Below, piece by piece: positions 24,855-33,663 of a stretch of 62,394 nucleotides of DNA. This stretch comes from an uncultured bacterium. GTDB lineage: Bacteria > Pseudomonadota > Gammaproteobacteria > Burkholderiales > Burkholderiaceae_E. The stretch is from positions 1 to 62,394 of the forward strand of contig CAIZPE010000242.1 in NCBI GenBank assembly GCA_903934795.1, in the 5' to 3' direction. Numbering within the stretch: position 1 is the stretch's first letter; each line of letters begins with the position of its first letter. The position numbers and the translations under genes were made by a program. Below the pieces are notes generated by a model. That model ran no database searches, was not told where the DNA came from, and worked only from the letters and a program-made list of their open reading frames with translations.

Positions 24855-25835
24855 ATGATGCATGCCCGCCGTCGCGGACTCGTGCGGGCCGCGCTCGGCG
24901 CCGCCGCCCTGGCGGCGTTGCCCGCGCGAGCCCAGGATTTCTCTGCCAGGCCGATCACCATCGTCGTGCCCTTCGCCGTGGGTGGCGCCACCGATGTGAC
25001 TGCGCGGCGTCTGGCCGACGAACTCGCCCGCAGCCTGAAGACCACGGTGGTGGTCGAGAACAAGCCGGGCGCGGGCAGCTTCGTGGCCACCACCCATGTC
25101 ACCAAGGCGCCCAAGGATGGCCACACCCTGCTGTTCGGGGGCTCGGGCATCACCAACGTCAACCCGCACATCTTCCGCAACCTGCCCTACAAGGTCTCCG
25201 ACCTGGCGCCGATCTCCACGGTGTCCAAGCAGGCCTTCGTGCTCAACGCTCATGCCGGCCTGCCGGCGCGCACCGTTGCCGAGCTCGTCAGCTACGCGCG
25301 CACCCGGCCCGATGGGCTGGCGATCGGCACGGTAGGCACCGGCACCACGTCGCACATCCTGGCGGAGTGGATCGCCCGCACGCTGGGCATCAAGGCGGTC
25401 TTCGTCCCTTACAAGGGCACCTCGCAGTCCACCATCGACCTGATCAGCGGCCGCATCGATGTGCAGATGGACGGCATGTCCACCGCCATCACCATGCACC
25501 GTGCCGGCAAGACCCGGATCATTGCCTCGATGGGCAACGAGCGTTTCAGCCTGCCCGACGGGGTGCAGACCTTCGGCGAGGCTGGCTATCCCGAGCTGGT
25601 GGCCTACGCGCAGTTCGCGCTGCTGGCACCGGCCGGCACGCCCGAGCCGGTGATCCGTCGCCTGCATGCGGCGGTGGCTGCGGCGGTGCGTCTGCCCGAG
25701 ATCGCCGACAAGCTGCGTGCGGGTGGCGAGATTCCCGAGGCGAGCGCCAGTCCGGAGGAATACGCCGCGCTGATCCGCAGCGAGGACAAGCGCTGGGGCG
25801 ACATCATCCGCCCGATGAATCTGCGGCTCGACTGA
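24855..25835 (+). CDS. Bug/TctC-family tripartite tricarboxylate transporter binding protein
   Basis: A 326-residue periplasmic binding protein with an N-terminal signal (ARRRGLVRAALGAAALAA, ending ARAQ). Bug signatures are RPITIVVPFAVGGATDVTAR, VVVENKPGAGSF and GHTLLFG. Bug proteins bind carboxylates or amino acid derivatives. Many copies in Burkholderiales have no cognate TctAB, and none is visible here. Its last 32 bases overlap the 3' end of the convergent livM gene. Confidence 0.92.
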   Translation: MMHARRRGLVRAALGAAALAALPARAQDFSARPITIVVPFAVGGATDVTARRLADELARSLKTTVVVENKPGAGSFVATTHVTKAPKDGHTLLFGGSGITNVNPHIFRNLPYKVSDLAPISTVSKQAFVLNAHAGLPARTVAELVSYARTRPDGLAIGTVGTGTTSHILAEWIARTLGIKAVFVPYKGTSQSTIDLISGRIDVQMDGMSTAITMHRAGKTRIIASMGNERFSLPDGVQTFGEAGYPELVAYAQFALLAPAGTPEPVIRRLHAAVAAAVRLPEIADKLRAGGEIPEASASPEEYAALIRSEDKRWGDIIRPMNLRLD

Positions 25836-26805
25836 GGCCGGGCGCTGCACGCCGGCCACCGATTGCACGGCGCAGCGGCCCCAGCAGGCCGATCAGGCCG
25901 CGGGGAAACAGCGCCAGCGTGGTGATCAGCACGCTGCCCAGGATGATCTTGTCGGCATAGCCGCCCAGCGACAGGAATTTCTCCTGGGCGAGGATCATGG
26001 CGGTGGCCAGCAGCGGCCCGAGCAGAAGACGCCGGCCGATGAGGATTACTGCGGTGAGCATCAGGATGAGGAAGTACGAATCGAGGATGTCCGCGCTGAC
26101 ATAGGCTCGCTGATGCGCATAGAGCCAGCCCGCGGCTGCGGTGATTGGCGCCGAGAACAGGAACACCTTCAGGCGCACCTGCTGGGGGTCAACCCCGGAC
26201 ATGATCGCCAGGCGGGGGTTGAGGTGGGTCATGACCGCGGCGCTGCCCAGCCTCGAATGCCGGAAGCGGTCGACCAGGTAGAGGGCCACCAGCAGCAGGC
26301 CGAAGGCGTAGGGCCAGAGTTCGCGGTCATTGGCCGCCTTCAGGCTGAGTGGGCCGATGGAGAGGTCAAGCGGCGGTATGCCGCGCAGGCCATCCGAGCC
26401 GCCCAGGAAGGCCCAGTTCTGCGCCACGGTGGCTGCCACCACCGCGATGGCATAGGTCACCAGCGAGAACACGAACTCGCGCAGCCGCAGTGTGATCAGG
26501 CCCACCAGCGCGGCAAAGACCAGCGCCGTCACCACCGCGCCGGCCAGGGTGAGCCAGCTGCCGGCGCCGGCGCGGGTGGCGAGCAGGGCCGTGGCGTAGC
26601 TGCCCACCGCGAAGAACACGGTATGGGCGAGGCTGACCTCGCCAAGGTCGGACACGATCAGGTCGAGGCCGTAGGCCATCACGGCGAAGATGGCGATCAG
26701 CACGAAGGCGCTGTAGACCGCCGCCGATCCACCAAGCAGGATGGGCGCGAAATAGCCGGCTACCGCCAGCAGGGCGAGCAGGGGCAGGCGCAGGGCGGGG
26801 CTCAT
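25804..26805 (-). CDS. livM: Branched-chain amino acid-type ABC transporter permease LivM
   Basis: A 333-residue permease with about ten hydrophobic segments. Family motifs are AYGLDLIVSDLGEVSLAH, TLRLREFVFSLVTYA and the KVFLFSAPITAAAGWLYA loop. The ATG at 26805 leaves 13 bases after livH and is preferred over the start at 26868, which would lie inside livH. It is the last gene of a livK-G-F-H-M operon on the minus strand. The stop overlaps the convergent Bug gene. The imported solute could be a branched-chain amino acid or another organic acid or amide. Confidence 0.9.
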   Translation of the reverse strand: MSPALRLPLLALLAVAGYFAPILLGGSAAVYSAFVLIAIFAVMAYGLDLIVSDLGEVSLAHTVFFAVGSYATALLATRAGAGSWLTLAGAVVTALVFAALVGLITLRLREFVFSLVTYAIAVVAATVAQNWAFLGGSDGLRGIPPLDLSIGPLSLKAANDRELWPYAFGLLLVALYLVDRFRHSRLGSAAVMTHLNPRLAIMSGVDPQQVRLKVFLFSAPITAAAGWLYAHQRAYVSADILDSYFLILMLTAVILIGRRLLLGPLLATAMILAQEKFLSLGGYADKIILGSVLITTLALFPRGLIGLLGPLRRAIGGRRAAPGLSRAADSSGG

Positions 26806-26818
26806 TCGGGGCTCCGGT

Positions 26819-27679
26819 TCATCGGCTGCCAGCGGCCAGGCCGCCGGGGCGCAGCACCAGCACCGCAATCAGCACCACGAAGGCAGCTGCGGTGGTGTAA
26901 GCCGGCGAGACCAGGGCGCCGAACAGGGCGGTGAACAGGCCCAGCGCAATGCCGGCCACATAGCTGCCGGTGATGCTGCCGATGCCACCGAGCACCACCA
27001 CCACGAAGGTCATGATCACCTCGTCAAAGCCCATCGAGGTGAGGATCGGCGTACGGGGGCCCACCATGGCACCGGCGAAGGCCACCGCCGCGCCCTCGAA
27101 GGCGAAGACGCCGAGATAGACCCTGCGCACATCGATGCCCGCGAGTTCAGCGAGCTTGGGATCCTCGGCCACCATGCGCACCAGACGACCCACCCGGGTC
27201 CGGTCGATCACCAGCTTCAGGGCCACGAAGACCGCGATCGCGGCGATCACGATGGCCAGGTCCTGGGCGCTGAACCAGAGCTCGCCGAGGGTGATCTCGC
27301 GCACCGACAGCGGGGTCTCGAGGATCTGCCCGGTGGAGCCGAAGATGAGCGCGGCGGCGCCGTGCATCACATAGCCGAAGCCCAGCGTCATGATCATGAT
27401 CGACACCAGGTTCTGCTCGAGCGTGGCCTGCAGCATCACCCGCTGCAGCACGAAGCCGATCAGCATGCCGGTGACCACCGCCACCGGAATGGCGAGCAGC
27501 CACGGCAGGTGCAGGCCGTTGATCGCGAACCAGGTCATGAAGGCGCCGACCATGTACATCTGGCCATGCCCGAAGTTGACCAGGCGGGCCACGCCGAGCA
27601 GCACCGTCCAGCCGATGGCTACCAGCGCGAAGGCATGGCCGAGGACGAGGCCGTTGATCAGCTGCTGACCGAGGTTCAT
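26819..27679 (-). CDS. livH: Branched-chain amino acid-type ABC transporter permease LivH
   Basis: A 286-residue membrane permease starting MNLGQQLINGLVLGHAFALVAIG, the usual LivH N-terminus. It continues with VNFGHGQMYMVGAF and FEGAAVAFAGAMVGP, and ends with a short periplasmic tail. It partners LivM. The start overlaps livF by four bases, so translation is coupled. Confidence 0.93.
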   Translation of the reverse strand: MNLGQQLINGLVLGHAFALVAIGWTVLLGVARLVNFGHGQMYMVGAFMTWFAINGLHLPWLLAIPVAVVTGMLIGFVLQRVMLQATLEQNLVSIMIMTLGFGYVMHGAAALIFGSTGQILETPLSVREITLGELWFSAQDLAIVIAAIAVFVALKLVIDRTRVGRLVRMVAEDPKLAELAGIDVRRVYLGVFAFEGAAVAFAGAMVGPRTPILTSMGFDEVIMTFVVVVLGGIGSITGSYVAGIALGLFTALFGALVSPAYTTAAAFVVLIAVLVLRPGGLAAGSR

Positions 27680-28425
27680 GCGTCGTGTCCGCCAAGGTAG
27701 GCTCGGGCAATGCGCTCATCGTCGCGCATCTCGGCCGCGGTGCCCTGGGCGATCACCCGACCGCGCTCGAGCAGCACCAGACGGTCGACCACCTCGATGG
27801 CGGCCCGCACATTCTGCTCGACCAGCAGGATGGACAGCCCGGTGGCGGCCAGTGTGCGCATGGTCTGCAGCACGGTGGACACCAGCCGCGGCGCCAGGCC
27901 GATCGAGGGCTCATCGAGCAGGAGTGCCTGCGGTCCGAGCATCAGCGCCCGGCCGATGCCCAGCATCTGCCGCTCGCCGCCCGAGAGCTGCGAGCCCAGG
28001 TGCCCGCGCCGCTCCTTCAGGCGCGGAAAGAGCGCGAACACCGCATCGCGGTCGTGGATATGGCGGTCCGTGCCGCGGGGGGCGCTTCCCGGCACGCTCA
28101 GGTTCTCGTCGACGGTCATCTGGCCGAAGACCAGCTTGCCTTCGGGCACCAGCAGCAGGCCGGCCCGGGCTCGCGCATGGGCGGGCAGGGCGCCGATCTC
28201 GCGGCCACCCAGCCAGACCTCACCGCTGACCCGCGGCGCGCCGCGCGACCAGCCGGCGATGGCATTGACCAGGGTGGACTTGCCGGCGCCGTTGGCGCCA
28301 ACCACACCGACCACCTCACCTCGGCCCACCGCGATCCGGTCGAGCGCGAGCGCGGTGTTGCCGCCGTAGGCGACGGTGAGATTGCGGGCCTCCAGGACCG
28401 GCGCGGTGGCTGGCCCGACGCTCAT
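27676..28425 (-). CDS. livF: Branched-chain amino acid-type ABC transporter ATPase LivF
   Basis: A 249-residue ATPase with Walker A GANGAGKST, signature LSGGERQ, Walker B LLLDEPSIGLAP and the VEQN switch region. These are LivF-type motifs. Its start overlaps the livG stop by four bases, and its stop overlaps the livH start. Confidence 0.92.
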   Translation of the reverse strand: MSVGPATAPVLEARNLTVAYGGNTALALDRIAVGRGEVVGVVGANGAGKSTLVNAIAGWSRGAPRVSGEVWLGGREIGALPAHARARAGLLLVPEGKLVFGQMTVDENLSVPGSAPRGTDRHIHDRDAVFALFPRLKERRGHLGSQLSGGERQMLGIGRALMLGPQALLLDEPSIGLAPRLVSTVLQTMRTLAATGLSILLVEQNVRAAIEVVDRLVLLERGRVIAQGTAAEMRDDERIARAYLGGHDA

Positions 28426-29183
28426 TGCGTGCGCCCGAGATAGGCTTCGAGCACGGCCGGATCGCGCTGCACATCGGCGGGCGTGCCCAGGGCGATCTGG
28501 CGGCCCTGGTCGAGCACCACGATGCGGTCGGCCACCGCCATGATCAGGTCCATGTGGTGCTCGATGACCACCACCGCGAGCCCTTCGCGCTTCAGGCCGA
28601 GCAGCAGGTCAGTCAGCCGCTGCATGTCCGCGCCGCCCAGCCCCGCACCGGGTTCGTCGAGCAGCAGCGCGCTGGCGCCGGTGCCGTGCGCAAGCGCGAT
28701 CGACAGCAGTCGCTGCGTGCCATAGGGAATCTCCGCCGGCAGGCGCGCGTGGTAGTCGGCCTCGATGCCGAAGCGCTCGAGCAGGCCGGCGGCCTGCCGT
28801 GCAGCCTCGGCCCGACGGCGGGCGCTGACCCGGGGGGCGAGCGCCGCCGCCAGCAGGCCGCTGCCCGCGGTGCGCTGCAGCACCGAGAGCATGTTCTCGA
28901 GCACGCTCAGTTCGTGGAAGAAGGCGTTCTGCTGGAAGGCACGCTTCAGGCCCCGTTCGGCCAGCCGGTGCGCGGGCACCGCGGTGATGTCCTCGCCGCG
29001 CAGACTGACCCTGCCCTGGCGCGGCACCATAGCGGTGACCGCGTCATAGCAGGAGCTCTTGCCCGCACCGTTGGGGCCGATGATGCCGAGCAGTTCGCCC
29101 GCGCCCACCGACCAGGACACCGAGTCCAGGGCCACCAGCTCGCCGTAGCGAACCCCCAACCCTTCGACGCTCAGGACGCTCAC
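28422..29183 (-). CDS. livG: Branched-chain amino acid-type ABC transporter ATPase LivG
   Basis: A 253-residue ATPase with Walker A GPNGAGKSS, an IPYGTQRLL signature region in place of the common LSYGQQR, Walker B LLLDEPGAGLG and the IEHHMDL switch histidine typical of LivG. It is followed by livF with a four-base overlap. It lies five bases downstream of the binding-protein gene. Confidence 0.9.
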   Translation of the reverse strand: MSVLSVEGLGVRYGELVALDSVSWSVGAGELLGIIGPNGAGKSSCYDAVTAMVPRQGRVSLRGEDITAVPAHRLAERGLKRAFQQNAFFHELSVLENMLSVLQRTAGSGLLAAALAPRVSARRRAEAARQAAGLLERFGIEADYHARLPAEIPYGTQRLLSIALAHGTGASALLLDEPGAGLGGADMQRLTDLLLGLKREGLAVVVIEHHMDLIMAVADRIVVLDQGRQIALGTPADVQRDPAVLEAYLGRTQ

Positions 29184-29188
29184 TGCGC

Positions 29189-30331
29189 TCAGTTGCCCTT
29201 CTCGACGACCATCTTCTGGCCCTGCACGCCGAAGACATAGTGGCGGTTGGCGAGCTGCCCGTTGGCCGCGAAGCTCACGTCACCCAGCAGCGTGCCGCGG
29301 AAGCTGCCGCCGCGGATCCGCCTGGCGATCGCTTCACGATCGAGGGTCTTGAGCTCGTTGGCCGCCATGGCCCAGATCTGCAGGGAGGCCGCGCCCAGCG
29401 CCATGAACTTGTCGGGCGTGAGCTTGTGCTGATCCTGCACCTTGGCCACATAGCGCTTGTTGACGGCGTTGGAGGCGAAGGGCTCGACATCGGGAAAGTA
29501 GATGTCAGCGCCAACCAGACCGTTGGCGGCATCGCCGGCCACCGAGATGACGCTGGGGGCGATCGTGCCCACCGCAGCGATCAGCTGGCCGGGAATCCGC
29601 GCCTGGCGCGCCTGACGGATGAGCGCCGGCATGCCCAGACCTTCGCTGGCGTTGATCGCCACCACCGCGTCGGGGTTGGCGGCCCGCACGTTGGTGAGGG
29701 CAACGCGGAAGTCGGCCTGGGTGAAGGGGAACTTCTCTTCGGCGACCCGCTCGTAGCTGTGGTTGAGCTTCTTCAGCTCGGCTTCGATGGAGGCCTGGGC
29801 GCCATTGCCGTAGGCGTCGTTCTGGGTGAGGAAGGCCACACGCCGGGCCTTGAGGCGGTTGGCGATGTAATCGGCGATCACCGCCCCGTCCTGCGAGTTG
29901 GAACTGTTCAGGCGGATGGCGAGCGGATTGCCCTCGCCCGACAGGATGGGATCGGCCTTGGAGATGGCGGTGATGTCGAGCACGCCCGCACGGCTGATCA
30001 CCGGCTGCATGGCGAGCGTGACAGGGCTGTTCCAGCCCTCGATGATCACCGAGACGCCGGCCGAGACCAGCTCGTTGGCCCGCGACACGCCCACCGCCGG
30101 GGTGGATTCGTCATCTCGCGCTTCGATCACCAGCTGGCGTCCGAGCACGCCGCCGCTTTCGTTGATCAGCGCGGCCATTGACTGGATGGACTTCACCAGA
30201 TGCTGGCCCTGGGGACCGGCCCCGCCGCTCAGCGGGAAGATCACGCCCACCTTGATCGGTTGCGCGATGCCGGGTGCGGCAAGGCCGAGGCCGAGCGCGA
30301 GGCTGGCCAGTGCGGAAAAGAGGAATCTCAT
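29189..30331 (-). CDS. livK: Periplasmic binding protein of the Liv-type transporter
   Basis: A 380-residue class I periplasmic binding protein. The signal peptide is MRFLFSALASLALGLGLA with cleavage after GIA. The mature start is QPIKVGVIFPLSGGAGPQGQ, followed by VLGRQLVIEARDDES, the standard Leu/Ile/Val-binding fold. I used the ATG at 30331, which gives this signal; the open frame continues to 31363 antisense to the PRISE-like gene. It is the first gene of the operon and is divergent from that gene, with 78 bases between. Ligand specificity is unknown. Confidence 0.92.
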   Translation of the reverse strand: MRFLFSALASLALGLGLAAPGIAQPIKVGVIFPLSGGAGPQGQHLVKSIQSMAALINESGGVLGRQLVIEARDDESTPAVGVSRANELVSAGVSVIIEGWNSPVTLAMQPVISRAGVLDITAISKADPILSGEGNPLAIRLNSSNSQDGAVIADYIANRLKARRVAFLTQNDAYGNGAQASIEAELKKLNHSYERVAEEKFPFTQADFRVALTNVRAANPDAVVAINASEGLGMPALIRQARQARIPGQLIAAVGTIAPSVISVAGDAANGLVGADIYFPDVEPFASNAVNKRYVAKVQDQHKLTPDKFMALGAASLQIWAMAANELKTLDREAIARRIRGGSFRGTLLGDVSFAANGQLANRHYVFGVQGQKMVVEKGN

Positions 30332-30409
30332 CGGGCGATCTCCGGACGGTGGAAGCGCAGGCAGTGTAGCGGCAGTCCGTATCATCCGGACGTGCACGAG
30401 GAGCCGCCC

Positions 30410-31555
30410 ATGACCGAAAAATCCGTTCTGATCGCCGGCGCATCCGGCGTGGTGGGCCATGCGGCCCTCGAGCATTTCGATGCGCTGCCCGACTGGCGCG
30501 TGATTGCGGTGTCGCGCCGCACGCCCGCGTTGCCCCTTGGCTTTCGCGGCGTTCACATGCCGCTCGATCTGACCGATCCCGCCGACTGCGTGCGCGCCGC
30601 GCAGTCGATGCCGCCGGTGACGCACCTGGCCTATGCCGCCCTTCACGAGAAGCCGGGGCTTGTGCGCGGCTGGCGCGAGGCCGACCAGATGCAGACCAAT
30701 CTCGCGATGCTGCGCAACCTGATCGAGGCCCTGCTTGCGGCGGGGCATCGCCTGCAGCATGTGAGCCTCCTGCAGGGCACCAAGGCCTATGGCGTGCATC
30801 TGCATCCGGTGGCGGTCCCGGCGCGCGAGGACGGGCCTCGGGACGCGCACGAGAACTTCTACTGGCTTCAGGAGGACTACCTGCGCGCCCGGGCGGCCTC
30901 CGCCGGATTCGGTATCACGATCTTCCGGCCGCAACTCGTGTTCGGTGATGCCATGGGCGTGGCCATGAACCTGATCCCGATCATCGGGGTGCACGCCGCG
31001 CTCTGCGCCGATGCCGACGAGCCCTTTGCCTATCCTGGCGGGCCTTCGAACATCCTCGAGGCCACCGATGCACGTCTGCTGGCGCGTGCGCTGGCCTGGG
31101 CCACGCAGGCGCCCGCGGCGCGCGGCGAAATCTTCAATGTCACCAATGGCGATGTGTTCGTGTGGCGCAATCTCTGGCCCGAGATCGCCGACAGCCTCGG
31201 GGTGCCCACCGGCCCGGACCAGCCCCTGTCGCTGGCGCGGCATCTGCCGACCCAGGCGGCGCGCTGGGATCGTCTGGTCCGCGCGCACCGGCTGCTGGCG
31301 CCGCCGCTCGCCGAGCTGCTTGGCGAGTCGCACCACTATGCCGACTTCTGCTTCGGCTTTCACGCCCGCGAGGCGCCCCCGCCCGTGATCGTGAGCACCA
31401 TCAAGATCCGCCAGGCCGGCTTTGCCGACTGCATCGACACCGGTCGCATGTTCCGTGACTGGTTTGCGCGCCTGCGTGAGCAGCGCATCCTGCCGCCGAT
31501 CGGCGCGCGGCTTGAAGGTGGCCTCGCAGGTTCAGTCCGCGCACCGGCCGGCTGA
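30410..31555 (+). CDS. PRISE-like short-chain reductase (progesterone 5-beta-reductase/iridoid synthase type)
   Basis: A 381-residue NAD(P)-binding protein. It starts VLIAGASGVVGHAALEHF, the glycine-rich dinucleotide motif. Two PRISE hallmarks are present: SLLQGTKAYGVH (the catalytic-lysine segment) and NFYWLQEDYL, which matches the family's NFYY-x-x-E-D but has Trp in place of the second Tyr. PRISE enzymes reduce the 1,4-double bond of enones. The substrate here is unknown. GAGGAG lies just before the ATG. The next gene starts two bases after the stop, so they are co-transcribed with the FAD oxidoreductase and enoyl-CoA hydratase. Confidence 0.8.
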   Translation: MTEKSVLIAGASGVVGHAALEHFDALPDWRVIAVSRRTPALPLGFRGVHMPLDLTDPADCVRAAQSMPPVTHLAYAALHEKPGLVRGWREADQMQTNLAMLRNLIEALLAAGHRLQHVSLLQGTKAYGVHLHPVAVPAREDGPRDAHENFYWLQEDYLRARAASAGFGITIFRPQLVFGDAMGVAMNLIPIIGVHAALCADADEPFAYPGGPSNILEATDARLLARALAWATQAPAARGEIFNVTNGDVFVWRNLWPEIADSLGVPTGPDQPLSLARHLPTQAARWDRLVRAHRLLAPPLAELLGESHHYADFCFGFHAREAPPPVIVSTIKIRQAGFADCIDTGRMFRDWFARLREQRILPPIGARLEGGLAGSVRAPAG

Positions 31556-31557
31556 GC

Positions 31558-32841
31558 ATGGCGCGCGTGGCGGTCATCGGCGCCGGCATCGTGGGGGCGT
31601 GCTGTGCGTTCACGCTGATCCGCGACGGACACACCGTGGTGCTGATCGATCCGGCCGAGCCGGGCGGGCCGCACGCTGCCAGCCACGGCAATGGGGCGTG
31701 GTTCAGTCCGGCCTCGGTGGTGCCGATGTCAGTGCCCGGACTGTGGCGACAGCTGCCCGGCATGCTGCTCTCTCGCGAGGGGCCGGTGCGTCTGCGCGCG
31801 GCTGCGCTGCCGGGGCTTGCGCCCTGGCTGCTGCGTTTTCTGAGGGCTGGTGCCACCCCTGAGCGGGCCAGCGCCATCGCCGCGGCGCTCGGCCCGCTGC
31901 TGCGCGGATGCGCAGCCCGTCATGCACAGCTCGCCCAGGACGCAGGGGTGCCGGCGCTGGTGGTCCGTCGGGGGCTGCTCTATGCCTATCCCGATCGCGA
32001 AGCCTTCGAGCGCGAGGCCTTCGCCTGGGGCCTGCGGCGCGGGCAGGGTGTGGCCTGGCAGGTCTGCGAGGGGGAGGCCTTGCGCATGCTCGCCCCGAGT
32101 CTCGCCGACGCCTATCGCTTCGGCGCCCATGTGCCCGAGGGAGGGCATTGCACCGATCCCGCGGCCTATGTCGCGGCGCTGGTGGCGGCAAGCGAGCGCA
32201 GCGGGGCGCAGCGCCTGCGTGCGGCGGCGCTGCGACTGCGCCTGCATGCCGGCCGTCTGGCCGCCGTGCAGACCACCCAGGGGGAGGTGGTCTGCGACGC
32301 CGCCGTGATCGCTGCCGGCATCAATGCCGTCGATCTTGCCCGCCAGGCGGGTGATCGCGTCCCGCTCGCCGCGGAACGGGGCTATCACGCGGTGTTCGAG
32401 ATGCAGGGTGTGGCGCTGCCGGTGCCGGTGCCGGTGCCGGTGATGCCGTCTGACGGCCGCATGGCCAACACGCCCACCCGCCAGGGCCTGCGGGTGGCGG
32501 GTCAGGTGGAGTTCGCGCCGCCTGGCGCTGCGCCCGACTGGCGACGCGCCGACCTGCTTGTGCGCCAGGCCCGGCGCCTCTGGCCCGCTCTGGCCGGGGA
32601 CGTGGCCGTGTCGCGCTGGATGGGACAACGCCCGTCCACACCCGACGGCCTGCCGGTGCTGGGGCGCGCCAGCGGCTGCCCCGATGTGCTGCATGCCTTC
32701 GGTCACGGCCATGTGGGCATGGCCGCGGCTCCGGCCAGCGCGCAGCTCATGGCCGATCTGCTCGCCGGACGCACGCCCGGCCTCGACCCCGGACCCTATC
32801 GGGCGGCCCGCTTCGCGCGGGCCCACTCGCCCGGCTTATGA
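31558..32841 (+). CDS. FAD-dependent oxidoreductase, D-amino acid dehydrogenase (DadA)-like
   Basis: A 427-residue flavoprotein of the DAO family. The N-terminal Rossmann motif is VAVIGAGIVGACCAF, followed by HGNGAWFSP, where DadA carries its typical NAGxxSP motif. The substrate end has PLAAERGYH, RWMGQRPSTPDGLPVLG and a FGHGHVGMAAAP tail. DadA deaminates D-amino acids and passes electrons to the membrane chain; other small amines are possible. Residues coded at 32419-32442 form a short Val-Pro repeat from a tandem DNA repeat. The gene lies between a PRISE-like reductase and an enoyl-CoA hydratase on one transcript. Confidence 0.85.
   Translation: MARVAVIGAGIVGACCAFTLIRDGHTVVLIDPAEPGGPHAASHGNGAWFSPASVVPMSVPGLWRQLPGMLLSREGPVRLRAAALPGLAPWLLRFLRAGATPERASAIAAALGPLLRGCAARHAQLAQDAGVPALVVRRGLLYAYPDREAFEREAFAWGLRRGQGVAWQVCEGEALRMLAPSLADAYRFGAHVPEGGHCTDPAAYVAALVAASERSGAQRLRAAALRLRLHAGRLAAVQTTQGEVVCDAAVIAAGINAVDLARQAGDRVPLAAERGYHAVFEMQGVALPVPVPVPVMPSDGRMANTPTRQGLRVAGQVEFAPPGAAPDWRRADLLVRQARRLWPALAGDVAVSRWMGQRPSTPDGLPVLGRASGCPDVLHAFGHGHVGMAAAPASAQLMADLLAGRTPGLDPGPYRAARFARAHSPGL
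32419..32442 (+). repeat. Hexanucleotide tandem repeat CCGGTG x4
   Basis: Four perfect copies of CCGGTG lie within the FAD oxidoreductase gene and encode a Val-Pro run. Copy-number change would be in frame. Confidence 0.9.
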
Positions 32842-32871
32842 TCGGGCCCTCTGTGCGCCCTGGGAGATGCG

Positions 32872-33654
32872 ATGTCGCTGGTCCGGTATGAGGTGGTCGA
32901 CGGTGTGGCTGAACTGCGGCTCGACCGGCCCCCGGTGAATGCGGTCACCGCTGCACTCGTCGATGAGCTGCTCGCCTGTCTGGCCAGGGCCCGCGAGGAT
33001 GCGACGGTACGGGTGGTGCTGCTGGCCAGCGCCAAGCCCGGTCCGTTCTGCGCCGGTCTGGACATTCGCGCTGTCGATGGCCAGCCCCCGGAGGCACTGC
33101 ACGCGCTGCTCGACAAGCTCTATGTGCGGGTGGCCGATGCCCAGTACCACCTCGGCAAGCCCTCGATCGCGGTCATTGGCGGCGCCGCCCGGGGGGCCGG
33201 CATGACGCTGGCCATCTCCTGTGATCTGCTCGTGGCCGAACGCGGCGCGAGTTTCGGGTATCCGGAGATCGATGTCGGTCTGATCCCGGCCATTCATTTT
33301 GCGCACCTGCATCGTGTGGTGGGCCGGCATCGCGCCTTCGACCTGCTCTTCACCGGCCGCAGTTTCGATGTGACCGAAGCCGCCAGCCTCGGCCTGATCA
33401 GCCGGGTCTGCGATTCTGGCGAGGGACTGGCCACCGGGCGAGCCCTGGCCCGCGAACTGGCCGGCAAGGCGCCGGGTGTGATGCGGCGCGGCCGCGCGGC
33501 CTTCCTTCGCGAGTGCGATGCCGACTACCGGCGCGGCGTGGCTGCCGCCGTCGAGAACTTCACCAGCCTGGCCGTCACCGCCGAGGCCCGCGAGGGCATC
33601 CGGGCGTTCATCGAGAAGCGCCCGCCGGCCTGGCGCCTGCCTGCCAACGATTGA
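32872..33654 (+). CDS. Enoyl-CoA hydratase/isomerase family protein
   Basis: A 260-residue crotonase-fold protein. The two oxyanion-hole segments are CAGLDIRAVDG and GAARGAGMTLAISCD. The FGYPEIDVGLIPA motif holds one catalytic glutamate; the second position is not in a standard place. Crotonases hydrate, isomerise or cleave CoA thioesters. The ATG is 30 bases after the FAD oxidoreductase stop, as expected for the third gene of one operon. The reaction is not predictable from sequence alone. Confidence 0.88.
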   Translation: MSLVRYEVVDGVAELRLDRPPVNAVTAALVDELLACLARAREDATVRVVLLASAKPGPFCAGLDIRAVDGQPPEALHALLDKLYVRVADAQYHLGKPSIAVIGGAARGAGMTLAISCDLLVAERGASFGYPEIDVGLIPAIHFAHLHRVVGRHRAFDLLFTGRSFDVTEAASLGLISRVCDSGEGLATGRALARELAGKAPGVMRRGRAAFLRECDADYRRGVAAAVENFTSLAVTAEAREGIRAFIEKRPPAWRLPAND

Positions 33655-33663
33655 GCGGCCGGC

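Noticed and set aside
32419-32442. CCGGTG repeat as a phase-variation switch
   Set aside because: The unit is six bases, so gain or loss keeps the frame and only changes the Val-Pro run.
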